Shown: positions 52,481 through 63,938, counted from the stretch's first letter. The stretch: DNA of 64,000 nucleotides from Phenylobacterium deserti (GCA_943332615.1 CALQQB010000014.1:1-64000); one strand, 5' to 3'. Numbers and translations: made by a program. The notes: generated by a model not told the origin, from the sequence alone.

Positions 52481-53116
52481 ATGGCCGACACCGAAGGGAC
52501 GGGAGGCGCCGCCTCCAGGGGGACGGCCGCTGGCGCGAAAGTCATCATCAAGAAATACGCGAACCGACGGCTCTACAACACCGCCTCCTCCAGCTACGTG
52601 ACGCTGGAGCACCTGTCGGCAATGGTGAAGGAAGGCGTCGATTTCGTGGTCTATGACGCCAAGACCAACGAAGATATCACCCGCACGGTCCTTACCCAGA
52701 TCATCTTCGAGGAAGAGAGCCAGGGGCAGTCGCTCCTGCCGATCCAGTTCCTGCGCCAGCTGATCGGGTTCTACGGCAACTCGATGCAGGCCTTTGTGCC
52801 CAGCTACCTCGAACTCAGCCTCGCCAGCTTCACCCAGCAGCAGGAGCGGCTTCGCACTCAGATGGGCGGCTTCCCGACCGGCCCGATCGCGGCCTACGAA
52901 GACCTGACCCGCCAGAACCTGCAGCTGTTCGACCGGGCGATGAAGATGTTCTCGCCCTTCGCCTTCGCGCCGGGCGGCGTGCGGGCCGAGGACGCCACAG
53001 CGACCCCCGGCGCGGCTCAACCCAAGGCCGAGCCCGGTAACGATGATGCGTTAACGGCCTTGCGCAACCAAATGTCCGAGATGCAAGATCAATTGGACAA
53101 GTTGGCGAAGGGCTAA
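52481..53116 (+). CDS. phaR: Polyhydroxyalkanoate synthesis repressor PhaR
   Basis: The 211-residue product has the N-terminal PHB accumulation regulator domain KVIIKKYANRRLYNTASSSY and VTLEHLSAMVKEGVDFVVYD, then IFEEESQGQSLLPIQFLRQL and the second conserved block FYGNSMQAFVPSYLELSLAS. The C-terminus is a Gln-rich amphipathic helix (LRNQMSEMQDQLDKLAKG). ATG at 52481 has AAGGATCAGGG upstream. PhaR senses granules and represses phasin and its own gene. It is divergent from phaA. Confidence 0.95.
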   Translation: MADTEGTGGAASRGTAAGAKVIIKKYANRRLYNTASSSYVTLEHLSAMVKEGVDFVVYDAKTNEDITRTVLTQIIFEEESQGQSLLPIQFLRQLIGFYGNSMQAFVPSYLELSLASFTQQQERLRTQMGGFPTGPIAAYEDLTRQNLQLFDRAMKMFSPFAFAPGGVRAEDATATPGAAQPKAEPGNDDALTALRNQMSEMQDQLDKLAKG

Positions 53117-53150
53117 ACGTTAATGGCCCGGGCATTGCAGGTTGTAAGGC

Positions 53151-53489
53151 ATGATGTCCCGCATCGACCGCATCAAGCACACGGTCTCGGCGCGTCGCGC
53201 GGCTGGGGCTGCGGCGGATCGGATAGATGAAACGCGGGCTCAGACCTCGTCGAACCTGCCGGTTCCGCTGGGTCCTGTCATCGCCATCCCGCGCAGCTTC
53301 CGCGACGAGCACAGCGGCAGTGACGCCCAGGTCGCGGCCCAGCTGATGGGCCAGGACGGCCAGCGCCGCGGCCTGCGCGCAGGCCCCTCACTCCGCGAGA
53401 TCGCCCGCGACGCCTATTCCCGCACCGAATGGTCCGGCCGCTACGATCGCCGCCTGGGCGCGGGACGCCTGGCCAGCAAGGTCGTCTAA
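53151..53489 (+). CDS. Small conserved hypothetical protein
   Basis: The 112-residue product (MSRIDRIKHTVSARRAAGAA ... YDRRLGAGRLASKVV) is basic and Arg-rich, with a conserved-looking end YSRTEWSGRYDRRLGAG. It lies 34 bp after phaR on the same strand and may share its transcript. I do not recognise a family. Its last 4 bp overlap the convergent HTH gene. Confidence 0.6.
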   Translation: MMSRIDRIKHTVSARRAAGAAADRIDETRAQTSSNLPVPLGPVIAIPRSFRDEHSGSDAQVAAQLMGQDGQRRGLRAGPSLREIARDAYSRTEWSGRYDRRLGAGRLASKVV

Positions 53490-53788
53490 CCACCACGCAA
53501 CCGCGCGATCTCGGCTTCCAGCGCCGCCACCCTTCGTTCCAGGGCGGCGATCGGATCGGCCTTGGGCGCTGGCGTCGAGACCCCCGCCCGATCCGCCACC
53601 TCGGCGGCGCTCACCCCCAGCAGCTCGGCAAAGGCCGCCACCTGCCCGGCGGAAACTTCCCTCTGGTCCTTGAACACCAGCGCCAGGTCCGCCTCGGACA
53701 GGCCCGCCGCCGCTGCGATCACCGCGCGCGAAAGCCCCCGTTCCTCAAGTTTTTCATCGAACCAGGGGGCATCGAAGAAGAGGGCCAT
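53486..53788 (-). CDS. Small XRE-like HTH protein with C-terminal coiled coil
   Basis: The 100-residue product begins MALFFDAPWFDEKLEERGLS. Residues about 15-65 form an HTH (AVIAAAAGLSEADLALVFKD, AAFAELLGVSAAEVADRAG). Residues 78-98 form a coiled coil (IAALERRVAALEAEIARL). It is probably a DNA-binding dimer. It is convergent with the small gene at 53151. Confidence 0.75.
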   Translation of the reverse strand: MALFFDAPWFDEKLEERGLSRAVIAAAAGLSEADLALVFKDQREVSAGQVAAFAELLGVSAAEVADRAGVSTPAPKADPIAALERRVAALEAEIARLRGG

Positions 53789-54094
53789 GTGCTCGGCCTC
53801 CCGTGGCGCCGCTCTTGCTTAACCGTGTTCAGACCCCGCCGGCAAAGTCCAACCGGACTTTGCCAAGGTCTTTGAAACCGGAGCGTTTTCATCCTGAATA
53901 CGCTCGGCGCCACGGAACCCGCGATGCTGGCCCTCTGCTTCCGAACCTTCGAGATCGGCCTCGTGACCCTGATCTTTACCGTCCTCGTCCGCTGACAATC
54001 ACCCCTCTGCGGTGACACCGGCGGAATTCCGCCGGCAGCCCTTGGCCACGATGCAGCTCCGCTGTCCCTGATTTACGTGTTGCGCCTGTGGGGG
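53789..54094. other. 306-bp spacer with two strong palindromes and a 23-codon hydrophobic ORF
   Basis: Three things are visible. A 10-bp stem with 4-nt loop lies at 53841-53864 (GGCAAAGTCC, loop AACC). A perfect 18-bp palindrome lies at 54018-54035 (CCGGCGGAATTCCGCCGG). A short plus-strand frame at 53924-53995 encodes MLALCFRTFEIGLVTLIFTV and three more residues. The palindrome lies 60-77 nt beyond the metH stop and may help end that transcript, but no U-run follows. Confidence 0.6.
53924..53995 (+). CDS. Possible 23-residue hydrophobic micropeptide
   Basis: ATG at 53924 is followed by 22 codons and TGA. The peptide is strongly hydrophobic with a central Glu and charged ends (FRTFEIG ... VLVR), as in small single-helix membrane proteins. 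GGAA lies 10 bp upstream. The frame could be chance in a 306-bp spacer. Confidence 0.3.
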   Translation: MLALCFRTFEIGLVTLIFTVLVR

Positions 54095-56767
<2,673 letters not shown>

Positions 56768-56779
56768 TCCGTAAAAACC

Positions 56780-56823
56780 TGTCATCCCGGTCAAGGCGCG
56801 AAGCGCCGTAGAACCGGGACCCA
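56780..56823. repeat. Extragenic palindromic element, copy 1
   Basis: Ends TGTCATCCCGGT and ACCGGGACCCA enclose an inner hairpin GGCGC-GAA-GCGCC (56795-56807). The second copy at 56891-56929 is in the opposite orientation. The first copy begins 13 bp upstream of the metH start. Confidence 0.85.
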
Positions 56824-56890
56824 TTAGCTCAGAGGGCGGTGGAATAGTGCAGTCGTTTCGGCGGCGCCATTCCGGTGAAGTCGGTGTTTG

Positions 56891-56929
56891 TGGGTCCCGG
56901 TCTTCGCCTGCGGCGAAACCGGGATGACA
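56891..56929. repeat. Extragenic palindromic element, copy 2 (inverted)
   Basis: Ends TGGGTCCCGGT and ACCGGGATGACA enclose TTCGCC-TGC-GGCGAA (56903-56917). Outer arms match copy 1 in reverse, while inner arms differ but still pair, which is the covariation expected of a mobile or structural element. Confidence 0.85.
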
Positions 56930-56937
56930 CGGGGTGG

Positions 56938-57999
56938 TTACACGAGCTCGAACGGCTCCAGCCCGGCCAGCCGCATCGCCTTGGAGCGCTCCGCCGGCAC
57001 GCGTGGCTTCATGCCTCGCACCGCGTCGGCGACATGCCGGATGTGGTCCGGCGTGGTGCCGCAACAGCCGCCCAGGATGTTGACGATCCCGTCCTTGGCC
57101 CACGCGTGCAACTGGTGGCCCGTCTGATGTGGCTCCTCGTCGTACTCGCCCATGGCGTTGGGCAGGCCGGCGTTGGGATAGGCCGAGACCAGGGTGTCGG
57201 CCACCCGCGCCAGCTCAGCGATGTGGGGCCGCATCAGGTCGGCGCCCAGCGCGCAGTTCAGGCCGATGGCGAACGGCTTGGCATGACGCACCGAGTTCCA
57301 GAACGCCTCCACCGTCTGGCCGCTGAGCGTGCGGCCCGAGCGGTCGGTGATGGTGCCGGAAATCCAGATCGGCAGCGGCTCATAGCCCTCGTCCTCGAGG
57401 TCCAGGATCGCCTTGATCGCGGCCTTGCAGTTCAGCGTGTCGGTGATGGTCTCGACCAGGAACAGGTCCACGCCGCCGTCATGCAGCGCCAGCACCTGCT
57501 CGCGATAGGCCGCATAGACCTGGTCGAAGCTCACTTTGCGAGCGCCCGGGTCGTTCACGTCCGAACTCATCGACAGCATCACCGGCAGCGGACCGATCGA
57601 GCCGGCGACGAACCGCGGCTTGTGCGGTTCCTTGGCCGTCCAGCGGTCGGCGACCTCGCGGGCGATGCGCGCGCCAGCCAGGTTGATGTCGCGCACGGCA
57701 GCTTCCTGGGCGTACTCGCCCTGGCCGATGGAGGTGGACGAGAAGGTGTTGGTCTCGGAAATGTCGGCGCCGGCGGCGTAGTACTGGTCGTGCAGGTCGG
57801 CCACGATGTCCGGGCGGGTCAGGCACAGGATGTCGTTGTTGCCCTTCATCTGGCCCGGGTGGTCCTTGAAGCGCTCGCCGCGGTAGTCGGCCTCAGACAG
57901 GCCGCGCTTCTGGAACATCACGCCCCACGAGCCGTCGAGGATCAGCACGCGATCCTTGGCGGCGGCCTTCAGAGCCTTGATACGGTCGGAACGGGTCAT
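56938..57999 (-). CDS. metH: Homocysteine S-methyltransferase domain protein (split MetH)
   Basis: The 353-residue product is the homocysteine-binding barrel of methionine synthase on its own. It has [56 protein letters not shown] (first zinc Cys) and [20 protein letters not shown] (two zinc Cys). ATG at 57999 overlaps the metF stop as ATGA. Splitting of MetH into two genes is known in several alphaproteobacteria. The two halves are 170 bp apart, separated by the inverted repeat pair. Confidence 0.95.
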   Translation of the reverse strand: MTRSDRIKALKAAAKDRVLILDGSWGVMFQKRGLSEADYRGERFKDHPGQMKGNNDILCLTRPDIVADLHDQYYAAGADISETNTFSSTSIGQGEYAQEAAVRDINLAGARIAREVADRWTAKEPHKPRFVAGSIGPLPVMLSMSSDVNDPGARKVSFDQVYAAYREQVLALHDGGVDLFLVETITDTLNCKAAIKAILDLEDEGYEPLPIWISGTITDRSGRTLSGQTVEAFWNSVRHAKPFAIGLNCALGADLMRPHIAELARVADTLVSAYPNAGLPNAMGEYDEEPHQTGHQLHAWAKDGIVNILGGCCGTTPDHIRHVADAVRGMKPRVPAERSKAMRLAGLEPFELV

Positions 58000-58946
58000 G
58001 CCGCGGCCTCCTGGCGAGGTTGGGTCGGAGTCTCGCGCACGCCCAGCACGCGGCAGATCGCATAGACGAGGTCGGCGCGGTTGAGGGTGTAGAAGTGGAA
58101 ATCGGAGAAGCCTTCCTCGGCCAGCCGGGCGCACATCTCCGTGGCCACCGAGGCGGCAACCAGCTTGCGGGTCTCCGGGTCCTCGTCGAGCCCCTCGAAC
58201 AGATTGGCCAGCCAGCCGGGGATGGTCACCCCGATCCGCTGGGACATGTTGGCCAGCCCCGAGAAGCTGGAGACCGGCATGATCCCGGGCAGGATCGGCA
58301 CGGTCACGCCGGCCTTGCGGATACGATCGATGAACCGCAGGTAGCCGTCGATATCGAAGAAGAAGTTGGTGATCGCCCGGGTCGCGCCCGCGTCGATCTT
58401 GGCCTTCAGCACCTCGATGTCATGGTCGATCGACGGGCTCTCCGGGTGGATCTGCGGATAGAGCCCGACGCTGACCTCGAACGGCGCGATGGCCTTGATG
58501 CCGGCGGTGAGTTCGGTGGCGTTGGCGTAGCCGTTGGCCGGCGGGACGTAGGCGCCGCCCAGCGAACCCGGCGGGTCGCCGCGCAGGGCCACGATGTGGC
58601 GGATTCCGGCGTTCCAGTAGTCGCGCACCACCTCGTCCACCTCGGCCCGGCTGGCCTCGACGCAGGTCAGGTGTGCGGCCGGCCGCAGGGTGGTCTCATT
58701 GAGCATACGCACGACCGTGCGGTGGGTGCGCTCGCGCGTGGAGCCGCCGGCGCCGTAGGTCACCGAGACAAAGTTCGGGTTCAGCGGCTCCAGACGGCGG
58801 ATCGCCTCCCAGAGGCTTTCCTCCGACTTCGGGCCCTTGGGCGGCGAAAACTCGAAGGAAACTCCGGGCCGCGGCCGCTCGCCCAGGCCCGCGCGGGCGA
58901 CAGGACCAAGGGCGCTTTGGGCGCGCGCGCTGTGGATCGGGCTCAT
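57996..58946 (-). CDS. metF: Methylenetetrahydrofolate reductase
   Basis: The 316-residue flavoenzyme supplies methyl-tetrahydrofolate to MetH. Motifs are VSFEFSPPKGPKSEESLWEA, NFVSVTYGAGGSTRERTHRT, HIVALRGDPPG and ITNFFFDIDGYLRFIDRIRK. The N-terminal 25 residues are variable. It overlaps the regulator gene upstream and the homocysteine-domain gene downstream, each as ATGA. Confidence 0.95.
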   Translation of the reverse strand: MSPIHSARAQSALGPVARAGLGERPRPGVSFEFSPPKGPKSEESLWEAIRRLEPLNPNFVSVTYGAGGSTRERTHRTVVRMLNETTLRPAAHLTCVEASRAEVDEVVRDYWNAGIRHIVALRGDPPGSLGGAYVPPANGYANATELTAGIKAIAPFEVSVGLYPQIHPESPSIDHDIEVLKAKIDAGATRAITNFFFDIDGYLRFIDRIRKAGVTVPILPGIMPVSSFSGLANMSQRIGVTIPGWLANLFEGLDEDPETRKLVAASVATEMCARLAEEGFSDFHFYTLNRADLVYAICRVLGVRETPTQPRQEAAA

Positions 58947-59914
58947 GCGGCGCTCCTCATCTGGCTGGGCGCGCGCAGGGCGGTCCAGATTTTTACGGTC
59001 AACCCGTCCTGGCGGACCGGCGGCAACGACTGCAGCGCCACCTGCGGCAGGCCGGCGTCATCCAGCCATCGGGCCATCTCTTCGTCGGAAAACCCTAATC
59101 TTCGGTGCTGGTGCTGCTCGCGCAGGAACTCGTGCTTGTGCGGGGCGAAGTCGACGATGATCAGCCGCCCGTCCGGCGCCACCAGCCGCGCGGCCTCGCG
59201 CACGGCCGCGGCAGGGTCTCCCAGGTAGTGCAGCACCTGGTGGACGACCACCAGGTCAGCCGCGGCGTCGGGCAGGCGGGTGTCGAAGATGTCCCCGTGG
59301 CGCAGCTCCACATGGGCCAGCCCCGCCTCGGCCGCATTCTGGCGCGCAATGTTCAGCATCTGCTGCGACAGATCCAGGCCCACGGCCTGCTCGGCGCGCG
59401 GAGCCAGCAGGGTCAGCATCCGACCGGTCCCCGCGCCCAGGTCGACCATGCGCCGGAAGCCGCCGAGGCCGGCGGCCTGCACGATCTCGGTCTCAACATC
59501 GGCGTCGGAGACATAGAGCGAGCGGATCTGGTCCCAGTGGTCGGCGTTCTCGGCGAAATAGGCCGACGCCGCCGAGGCCCGCTCGGTCTGCACGTCGTCC
59601 AGCTTGCGGCGGTCGCGAGCCAGGGCCGGGTCGTCCGCATTGATCCGCGCCAGCACCTCGCCCACCACTTCGTGCGCGCGGCCGGCGCCGGTGAGCCGGT
59701 AGAACACCCAGGCGCCGTCCGGGAACCGCTCCACCAGCCCGGCCTCGGCCAGCAGCTTCAGGTGGCGTGAGACCCGGGGCTGGCTCTGATCCAGCACGCG
59801 GCAGATCTCCAGCACCGCCAGCTCTTCACGCTCCAATAGCGCGAGAATGCGCAGCCGAGTCGGTTCACCCGCCGCCCGCAGCACGTCCACAGCCTGTTTT
59901 GCCGAGAGCTTCAT
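58943..59914 (-). CDS. ArsR-family regulator fused to a SAM methyltransferase
   Basis: The product has 323 residues. Residues 1-95 are a winged helix (VLRAAGEPTRLRILALLERE, VLDQSQPRVSRHLKLLAEAG) of the ArsR type. Residues about 125-323 are a class I methyltransferase (RRMVDLGAGTGRMLTLLAP, AVGLDLSQQMLNIARQNAAE, LVVVHQVLHYLGDP). Such fusions next to metF and metH are thought to sense S-adenosylhomocysteine or SAM, as does SahR. ATG at 59914 lies 6 bp from a perfect palindrome. It is the first gene of the methionine operon. Confidence 0.9.
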   Translation of the reverse strand: MKLSAKQAVDVLRAAGEPTRLRILALLEREELAVLEICRVLDQSQPRVSRHLKLLAEAGLVERFPDGAWVFYRLTGAGRAHEVVGEVLARINADDPALARDRRKLDDVQTERASAASAYFAENADHWDQIRSLYVSDADVETEIVQAAGLGGFRRMVDLGAGTGRMLTLLAPRAEQAVGLDLSQQMLNIARQNAAEAGLAHVELRHGDIFDTRLPDAAADLVVVHQVLHYLGDPAAAVREAARLVAPDGRLIIVDFAPHKHEFLREQHQHRRLGFSDEEMARWLDDAGLPQVALQSLPPVRQDGLTVKIWTALRAPSQMRSAA

Positions 59915-59919
59915 CACAC

Positions 59920-59935
59920 ATAAAGATATCTTTAT
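59920..59935. promoter_or_regulatory. Perfect 16-bp palindrome, probable operator of the ArsR-type regulator
   Basis: ATAAAGATATCTTTAT is perfectly self-complementary and AT-rich within GC-rich surroundings. It lies 6 bp upstream of the regulator start. ArsR/SahR regulators bind such sites, so autoregulation of the methionine operon is likely. Confidence 0.75.
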
Positions 59936-59953
59936 ATGTTCTGACGTCAAGTC

Positions 59954-60322
59954 TCAGGCGGGCGCTTCGAGGTGCTCCCACAGCTCGATCTTCAGCCCTT
60001 GCGGGTCCATCAGCCAGGCGAAGCGGCCGTAGCTCTCGTCCTGTCGCCCCAGGATCGTCTCGCCAGCGGCTTCGACACCGGCGACCATCCCGTCGATGTC
60101 ATCGACCCGCAGGTTCAGCATGAGCGCCTGCGTCGAGGGCGCGAAATAGTCCGTCGTAGCCTTGAAGGGCGACCACAGGGTGAACCCGTTCGCCGGTGGC
60201 GGCCACATCGCGCCGCCATGTTCGCTCGCCTCGAAGCCCAGCACCCGCTGATACCAGGCCTCGAGGGCCGCTGTATCCTCAGCCTTCACAAACACCCCGC
60301 CGATCCCCAGCACCTTGGCCAT
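59954..60322 (-). CDS. VOC/glyoxalase-like family protein
   Basis: The 122-residue product has the two beta-alpha-beta units of the vicinal oxygen chelate fold: GGVFVKAEDTAALEAWYQRV, VLGFEASEHGG, MLNLRVDDIDGMVAGVEAAG and FAWLMDPQGLKIELWE. A metal site is plausible through Glu in the last motif. ATG at 60322 has GGAGG upstream. It may be co-transcribed with the dehydrogenase to its right. The substrate is unknown. Confidence 0.85.
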   Translation of the reverse strand: MAKVLGIGGVFVKAEDTAALEAWYQRVLGFEASEHGGAMWPPPANGFTLWSPFKATTDYFAPSTQALMLNLRVDDIDGMVAGVEAAGETILGRQDESYGRFAWLMDPQGLKIELWEHLEAPA

Positions 60323-60354
60323 GGCGTTCCTCCGATCCGGCCACAGCTTAGCGG

Positions 60355-61281
60355 TCAAGGCGCCGGTGAGGCTACAGGCTGACCGGCCAGGAACAGGCGG
60401 ATGTTCTCCAGCGCCAGGCCGACCATGTTGGGCACGCCCTCGGTGGTGCCGCCGGCGCGATGCGGCGTGAGCAGGGTGTTGGGCACATCCGCCCAGCGGT
60501 CGGCCGGCGTCGGCTCCTGCTGGAAGACATCCAGCGCCGCGCGGCGCAGACCTCCAGACTTCAGGGCCGCGATCAGGGCGTTCTCATCGACCACTGAGCC
60601 GCGGGCCACATTGACCAGCATGCCATCGGGACCCAGCGCCGCGATCACCTCGGCGCTGACCAGCCCGTGCGTCTCTGGCCCGCCCGGACAGGCGACCATC
60701 AGGATGTCGCTGTCCTGCGCCAGCGCCAGCAGGCTCTCGGCACGGGGCCAGGGCGCATTCTTCGGCCGGGGCCCCCACCAGCTGACCTGCAGCTTGAACG
60801 GCTCGGCCCGGCGCGCGATCGCAGCCCCGATATAGCCCAGGCCGAGGATCCCCAGCCGGCGGCCCGTCAGGCTGGGCTGCGGCAGGAGCCGGTCTTCCAG
60901 ACGCCAGCGCCCATCGCGGATCGTCCGGTCCTGCTCGTGCATATCGCGCGAGCTGGCCAGCAGCAGGCCCATGGCGTGGTCGGCCACATCGTCGGCATTG
61001 ACCCCGCCGGCATAGGTGACCTCAATGCCATGCGACCGGCACCAGGGAACGTCGACGCCCTCATAGCCGGCGGTCATCACCGCGATCAGCCCCAGGTTCG
61101 GGAAGCCCTGCAGAACCTCCGGCGTCAGGTGGGCCTCGCCGGCGTGCAGCAGGCAGCGCACGCGGGCCTTGTCAGCCTCGCCCAACTCCCAGGCCAGGGC
61201 CACATCGACGCCCGCACGGGCCACGGCGGCCTTCAAGCCGGTCAGGATGCGGGCGGAGATCGCCACCAAAGGCTCTGACAT
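60355..61281 (-). CDS. D-2-hydroxyacid dehydrogenase (NAD(P)-dependent)
   Basis: The 308-residue product has the nucleotide loop GRRLGILGLGYIGAAIARRA, the catalytic Arg in MLVNVARGSVVDE, Glu in DVFQQEPTP and His in NTLLTPHRAGGTT. MTAGYEGVDVPWCRSHGI and ADDVADHAMGLLLA fit the glyoxylate/hydroxypyruvate reductase group. The motif PHRAGG replaces PHIGS/PHxAS. ATG at 61281 is used. The exact substrate is not readable. Confidence 0.9.
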   Translation of the reverse strand: MSEPLVAISARILTGLKAAVARAGVDVALAWELGEADKARVRCLLHAGEAHLTPEVLQGFPNLGLIAVMTAGYEGVDVPWCRSHGIEVTYAGGVNADDVADHAMGLLLASSRDMHEQDRTIRDGRWRLEDRLLPQPSLTGRRLGILGLGYIGAAIARRAEPFKLQVSWWGPRPKNAPWPRAESLLALAQDSDILMVACPGGPETHGLVSAEVIAALGPDGMLVNVARGSVVDENALIAALKSGGLRRAALDVFQQEPTPADRWADVPNTLLTPHRAGGTTEGVPNMVGLALENIRLFLAGQPVASPAP

Positions 61282-61525
61282 GCTGGCTCCCCCTTAGCGC
61301 GTCGCGCGCCGTCCTGTTGCAGGGGCCTATGCGGCGGATATCCGTGATCGGCAACTCCGCCGGCGGCGGAGCGAGCCCGTCCGCCCAAGCTTGACTTGCA
61401 GGACCCTGTCTGCGCGTAACGCGGATCGGTGAGCCCGCGCGGCGGCCCAGATATCGGCTCACCCCGCACCCCGCGTCCGCGCGGGGCCAAGGCCGTTCGG
61501 CCGCCTCCGACTTCGGTTTCTTCTC

Positions 61526-62770
61526 ATGCCTTCCCCCAGCACCCTGTGGCGCGACCGTGACTTCGTCCGGCTATCGATGGCCCAGAGCGTCTCGGCCTTC
61601 GGCGCGCGCATCACCCGCGAGGGCCTGCCGATCGCGGCCGTCCTGACCCTCGGAGGCTCGCCCGGCCAGATCGGGCTGCTGGCGGCGATGTCCAGCGGCC
61701 CGGCGCTGATCGTCGGCCTGGCGGCCGGCGGCGTCATCGATCGCAGCAAGCGGCGCGGACTGATGATGGCCGCCGACCTGGCGCGCGCCGCGGTGCTGAC
61801 GACCATCCCCATCTCAGCGCTGCTGCACGTGCTGGCCTTCACACAGCTCTATGTCGTCGCCGCCCTGGTCGGCGCCGCCAGCGTGCTGTTCGAAATCGCC
61901 GACCACGCCTACCTCCCGGGTCTGGTGGCGCGCGAAAACCTGACGCGGGCCAACGCCAGCCTGTCGGCGACCGAGTCGGTGGCGGAGATCGCCGGACCGG
62001 CCATCGCGGGCGTGCTGTTCCAACTGCTGGCGGCGCCCGTCGCCATCGCCGCCAACGCCGTCACCTACCTGGTCTCGGCGGTGTTCCTGGCCGATATCCG
62101 CAAGCCCGAGACGCCGCCCGAGCCGGAGCCGCAGGCCCGGTGGGCCGACGATCTGGTCCTGGGGTTCGCGGTGGTGTGGCGCCACCCCCTCGTGCGGCCG
62201 GTCTATCTGGTGACCGCCGTCCACGGCCTGTTCGGCGGCATCTTCAGCGCGCTCTACATCCTGTTCTGCCTGAAGGTGGTGGGCCTCAGCCCTGGCCTGA
62301 TGGGGGTGACCATCGCGGCGGGGGGCGTCGGCGCGCTGATCGGAGCCGTGCTGGCCGGCTGGATGTCGCGGCGGTTCGGCGTCGGGCCCTCGCTGCTGGC
62401 GGCCCTGGCCCTGATAGCCTTGTCGCTCACCCTGATCCCGCTCGCCCCGGCGGACCCTGCGCGCGGCATGGCGGTGCTGGTGGCCGGGCAGGTGTTCGGC
62501 GACGCCTTCGGGGTCGTCACCCTGATCCTGAGTTCCACCCTGACCCAGAGCGTGCTGCCCGGTGCGGTGCTGGGCCGGATGGGCGCGACCTTCAAGGCCA
62601 CAGCCGGGGGCCTCGCGGTCGTGGGCGCGCTGGGCGGGGGCCTGCTGGGCGAGACCCTGGGCGTGCGCGCAGCGATCTGGGTCGCCGTGGCGGGCTTCGC
62701 CGTCGCGCCGCTGTTCACGCTCAGCGGACCGCTACGTCGCCTGCGCGAGATGCCGGCGGGGCCGGATTAG
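61526..62770 (+). CDS. MFS transporter (MFS_3/enterobactin-exporter-like)
   Basis: The 414-residue product has 12 hydrophobic segments. It opens LWRDRDFVRLSMAQSVSAFG, typical of the MFS_3 group, with VIDRSKRRGLMMAADLAR as the loop 2-3 motif and FEIADHAYLPGLVARENLTR and NASLSATESVAEIAGPAIAG after it. It has no operon partner. It is divergent from the dehydrogenase with a 244-bp spacer and ends 13 bp from the convergent RTX gene. The substrate is unknown. Confidence 0.88.
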   Translation: MPSPSTLWRDRDFVRLSMAQSVSAFGARITREGLPIAAVLTLGGSPGQIGLLAAMSSGPALIVGLAAGGVIDRSKRRGLMMAADLARAAVLTTIPISALLHVLAFTQLYVVAALVGAASVLFEIADHAYLPGLVARENLTRANASLSATESVAEIAGPAIAGVLFQLLAAPVAIAANAVTYLVSAVFLADIRKPETPPEPEPQARWADDLVLGFAVVWRHPLVRPVYLVTAVHGLFGGIFSALYILFCLKVVGLSPGLMGVTIAAGGVGALIGAVLAGWMSRRFGVGPSLLAALALIALSLTLIPLAPADPARGMAVLVAGQVFGDAFGVVTLILSSTLTQSVLPGAVLGRMGATFKATAGGLAVVGALGGGLLGETLGVRAAIWVAVAGFAVAPLFTLSGPLRRLREMPAGPD

Positions 62771-62783
62771 ACCCGCGCGCCGG

Positions 62784-63938
62784 CTATCCCTCCAGTAGCC
62801 AGCCGGTCGGCAGGCTCGACAGCTGCACATCGGCCAGCACCATCCGGCCACCGGCCATCTCGATCACCGTGTCGGCGCCGTCCTGCGTGACGGTATAGGC
62901 GGACCCGCGCTCCACCAGGACCTGGTCGCCCTCCTCGACGCTGAAATGGATCACGCGGTCGTCGCCAGAGCCGCCGTAGGCCACGAAAAGGTCGGCGCCC
63001 AGGCCTCCGTCCAGGGTGTCGCGTCCCGCGCCACCGACCAGGATGTCCTCGCCATCGTCGCCGCGCAGGATATCGTTGCCGTCGCCGCCGAAGATCAGGT
63101 CGTCGCCCTGGCCGCCGCCGACCGTGTCATTGCCCAGGTCGCCGAACAGCAGATCGTGGCCATTGCCACCCGCAACGACGTCATCGTCCTTGCCGCCATG
63201 CACCCAGTCGTCGCCGTCGCCCGCGAAGATCGTATCGCGGCCCATGTTGCCGTTGATGTCGTCGTGCTGGGCGCCGCCGTTGACCACGTCGTCGCCGTCG
63301 TCGCCGCGCAGGTAGTTGAAGCCGTCGCCGCCATCGACGGTGTCGTTGTCTGCGCCGCCGAAGAGGCGGTCGCTGCCGTCGCCCCCCATCAGCACATCGT
63401 CGCCGTCGAGGCCGTGGACGGTGTCCGAACCGGCGGCGCCATCGAATCGGTCCGCCCCCGCGCCCAGGGTCGCGTCATCGCCATCGATCATGTCGGGCGA
63501 GAGCGCCGCGCCGCTCACCGAGGCTGGATCCACCCCGGCCAGCTTGACCACGGAATCCGTCCGCGGCGCGAATACGAACACGTCGGCGCCGACCTTGATG
63601 GAGGCATATTCGAAGCCGTCCTGGAACGCGGTCTGGGCCATGCCAAAGGCTTCGGAGTAGTCGAGCGCGACCCCCGCGAACAGCGACTCGGGCGCCTCGG
63701 GCGGCCGAGTATGGGCGAACACCAGCCGGTCGCCATCCGACCAGTCGGTGATGACGTCGGCGCTCGCGCCGTCATCGAGCAGGCCCCCTATGGACGAGCT
63801 TTCGCCGTCGTCGATGACGAACCGATCCTGGCCGGCGCCGCCCGTCAGCGTGTCGCCGCCGCCCCGGCCGAACAGGGTGTCCGCACCCGCCTCGCCGGTG
63901 AGGACGTCACCAAAAGCGGTTCCGAAATATGCGGCCAT
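62784..63938 (-). CDS. RTX (hemolysin-type) calcium-binding protein
   Basis: The 384-residue product has RTX nonapeptides GGxGxDxLx at the N-terminus (residues 9-40) and a long tract at about 160-310 (GGDGSDRLFGG, GGQGDDLIFGG, GGAGRDTLDGG). These form calcium-filled beta-rolls. A spacer of about 115 residues separates the two sets. There is no signal peptide, and the C-terminus (LSSLPTGWLLEG) fits a type I secretion signal. The RsaDE-like exporter at the other end of the window could export it, but it is 60 kb away, so this is inference. Confidence 0.9.
   Translation of the reverse strand: MAAYFGTAFGDVLTGEAGADTLFGRGGGDTLTGGAGQDRFVIDDGESSSIGGLLDDGASADVITDWSDGDRLVFAHTRPPEAPESLFAGVALDYSEAFGMAQTAFQDGFEYASIKVGADVFVFAPRTDSVVKLAGVDPASVSGAALSPDMIDGDDATLGAGADRFDGAAGSDTVHGLDGDDVLMGGDGSDRLFGGADNDTVDGGDGFNYLRGDDGDDVVNGGAQHDDINGNMGRDTIFAGDGDDWVHGGKDDDVVAGGNGHDLLFGDLGNDTVGGGQGDDLIFGGDGNDILRGDDGEDILVGGAGRDTLDGGLGADLFVAYGGSGDDRVIHFSVEEGDQVLVERGSAYTVTQDGADTVIEMAGGRMVLADVQLSSLPTGWLLEG

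Noticed and set aside
54018..54035. Rho-independent terminator for metH
   Set aside because: The palindrome is perfect but no U-run follows on the minus strand.
57129..57826. Secondary frames inside metH
   Set aside because: Arg/Pro-rich shadows without motifs.
63000..63450. Dense short repeats near the right edge
   Set aside because: They encode RTX nonapeptides of the calcium-binding protein.
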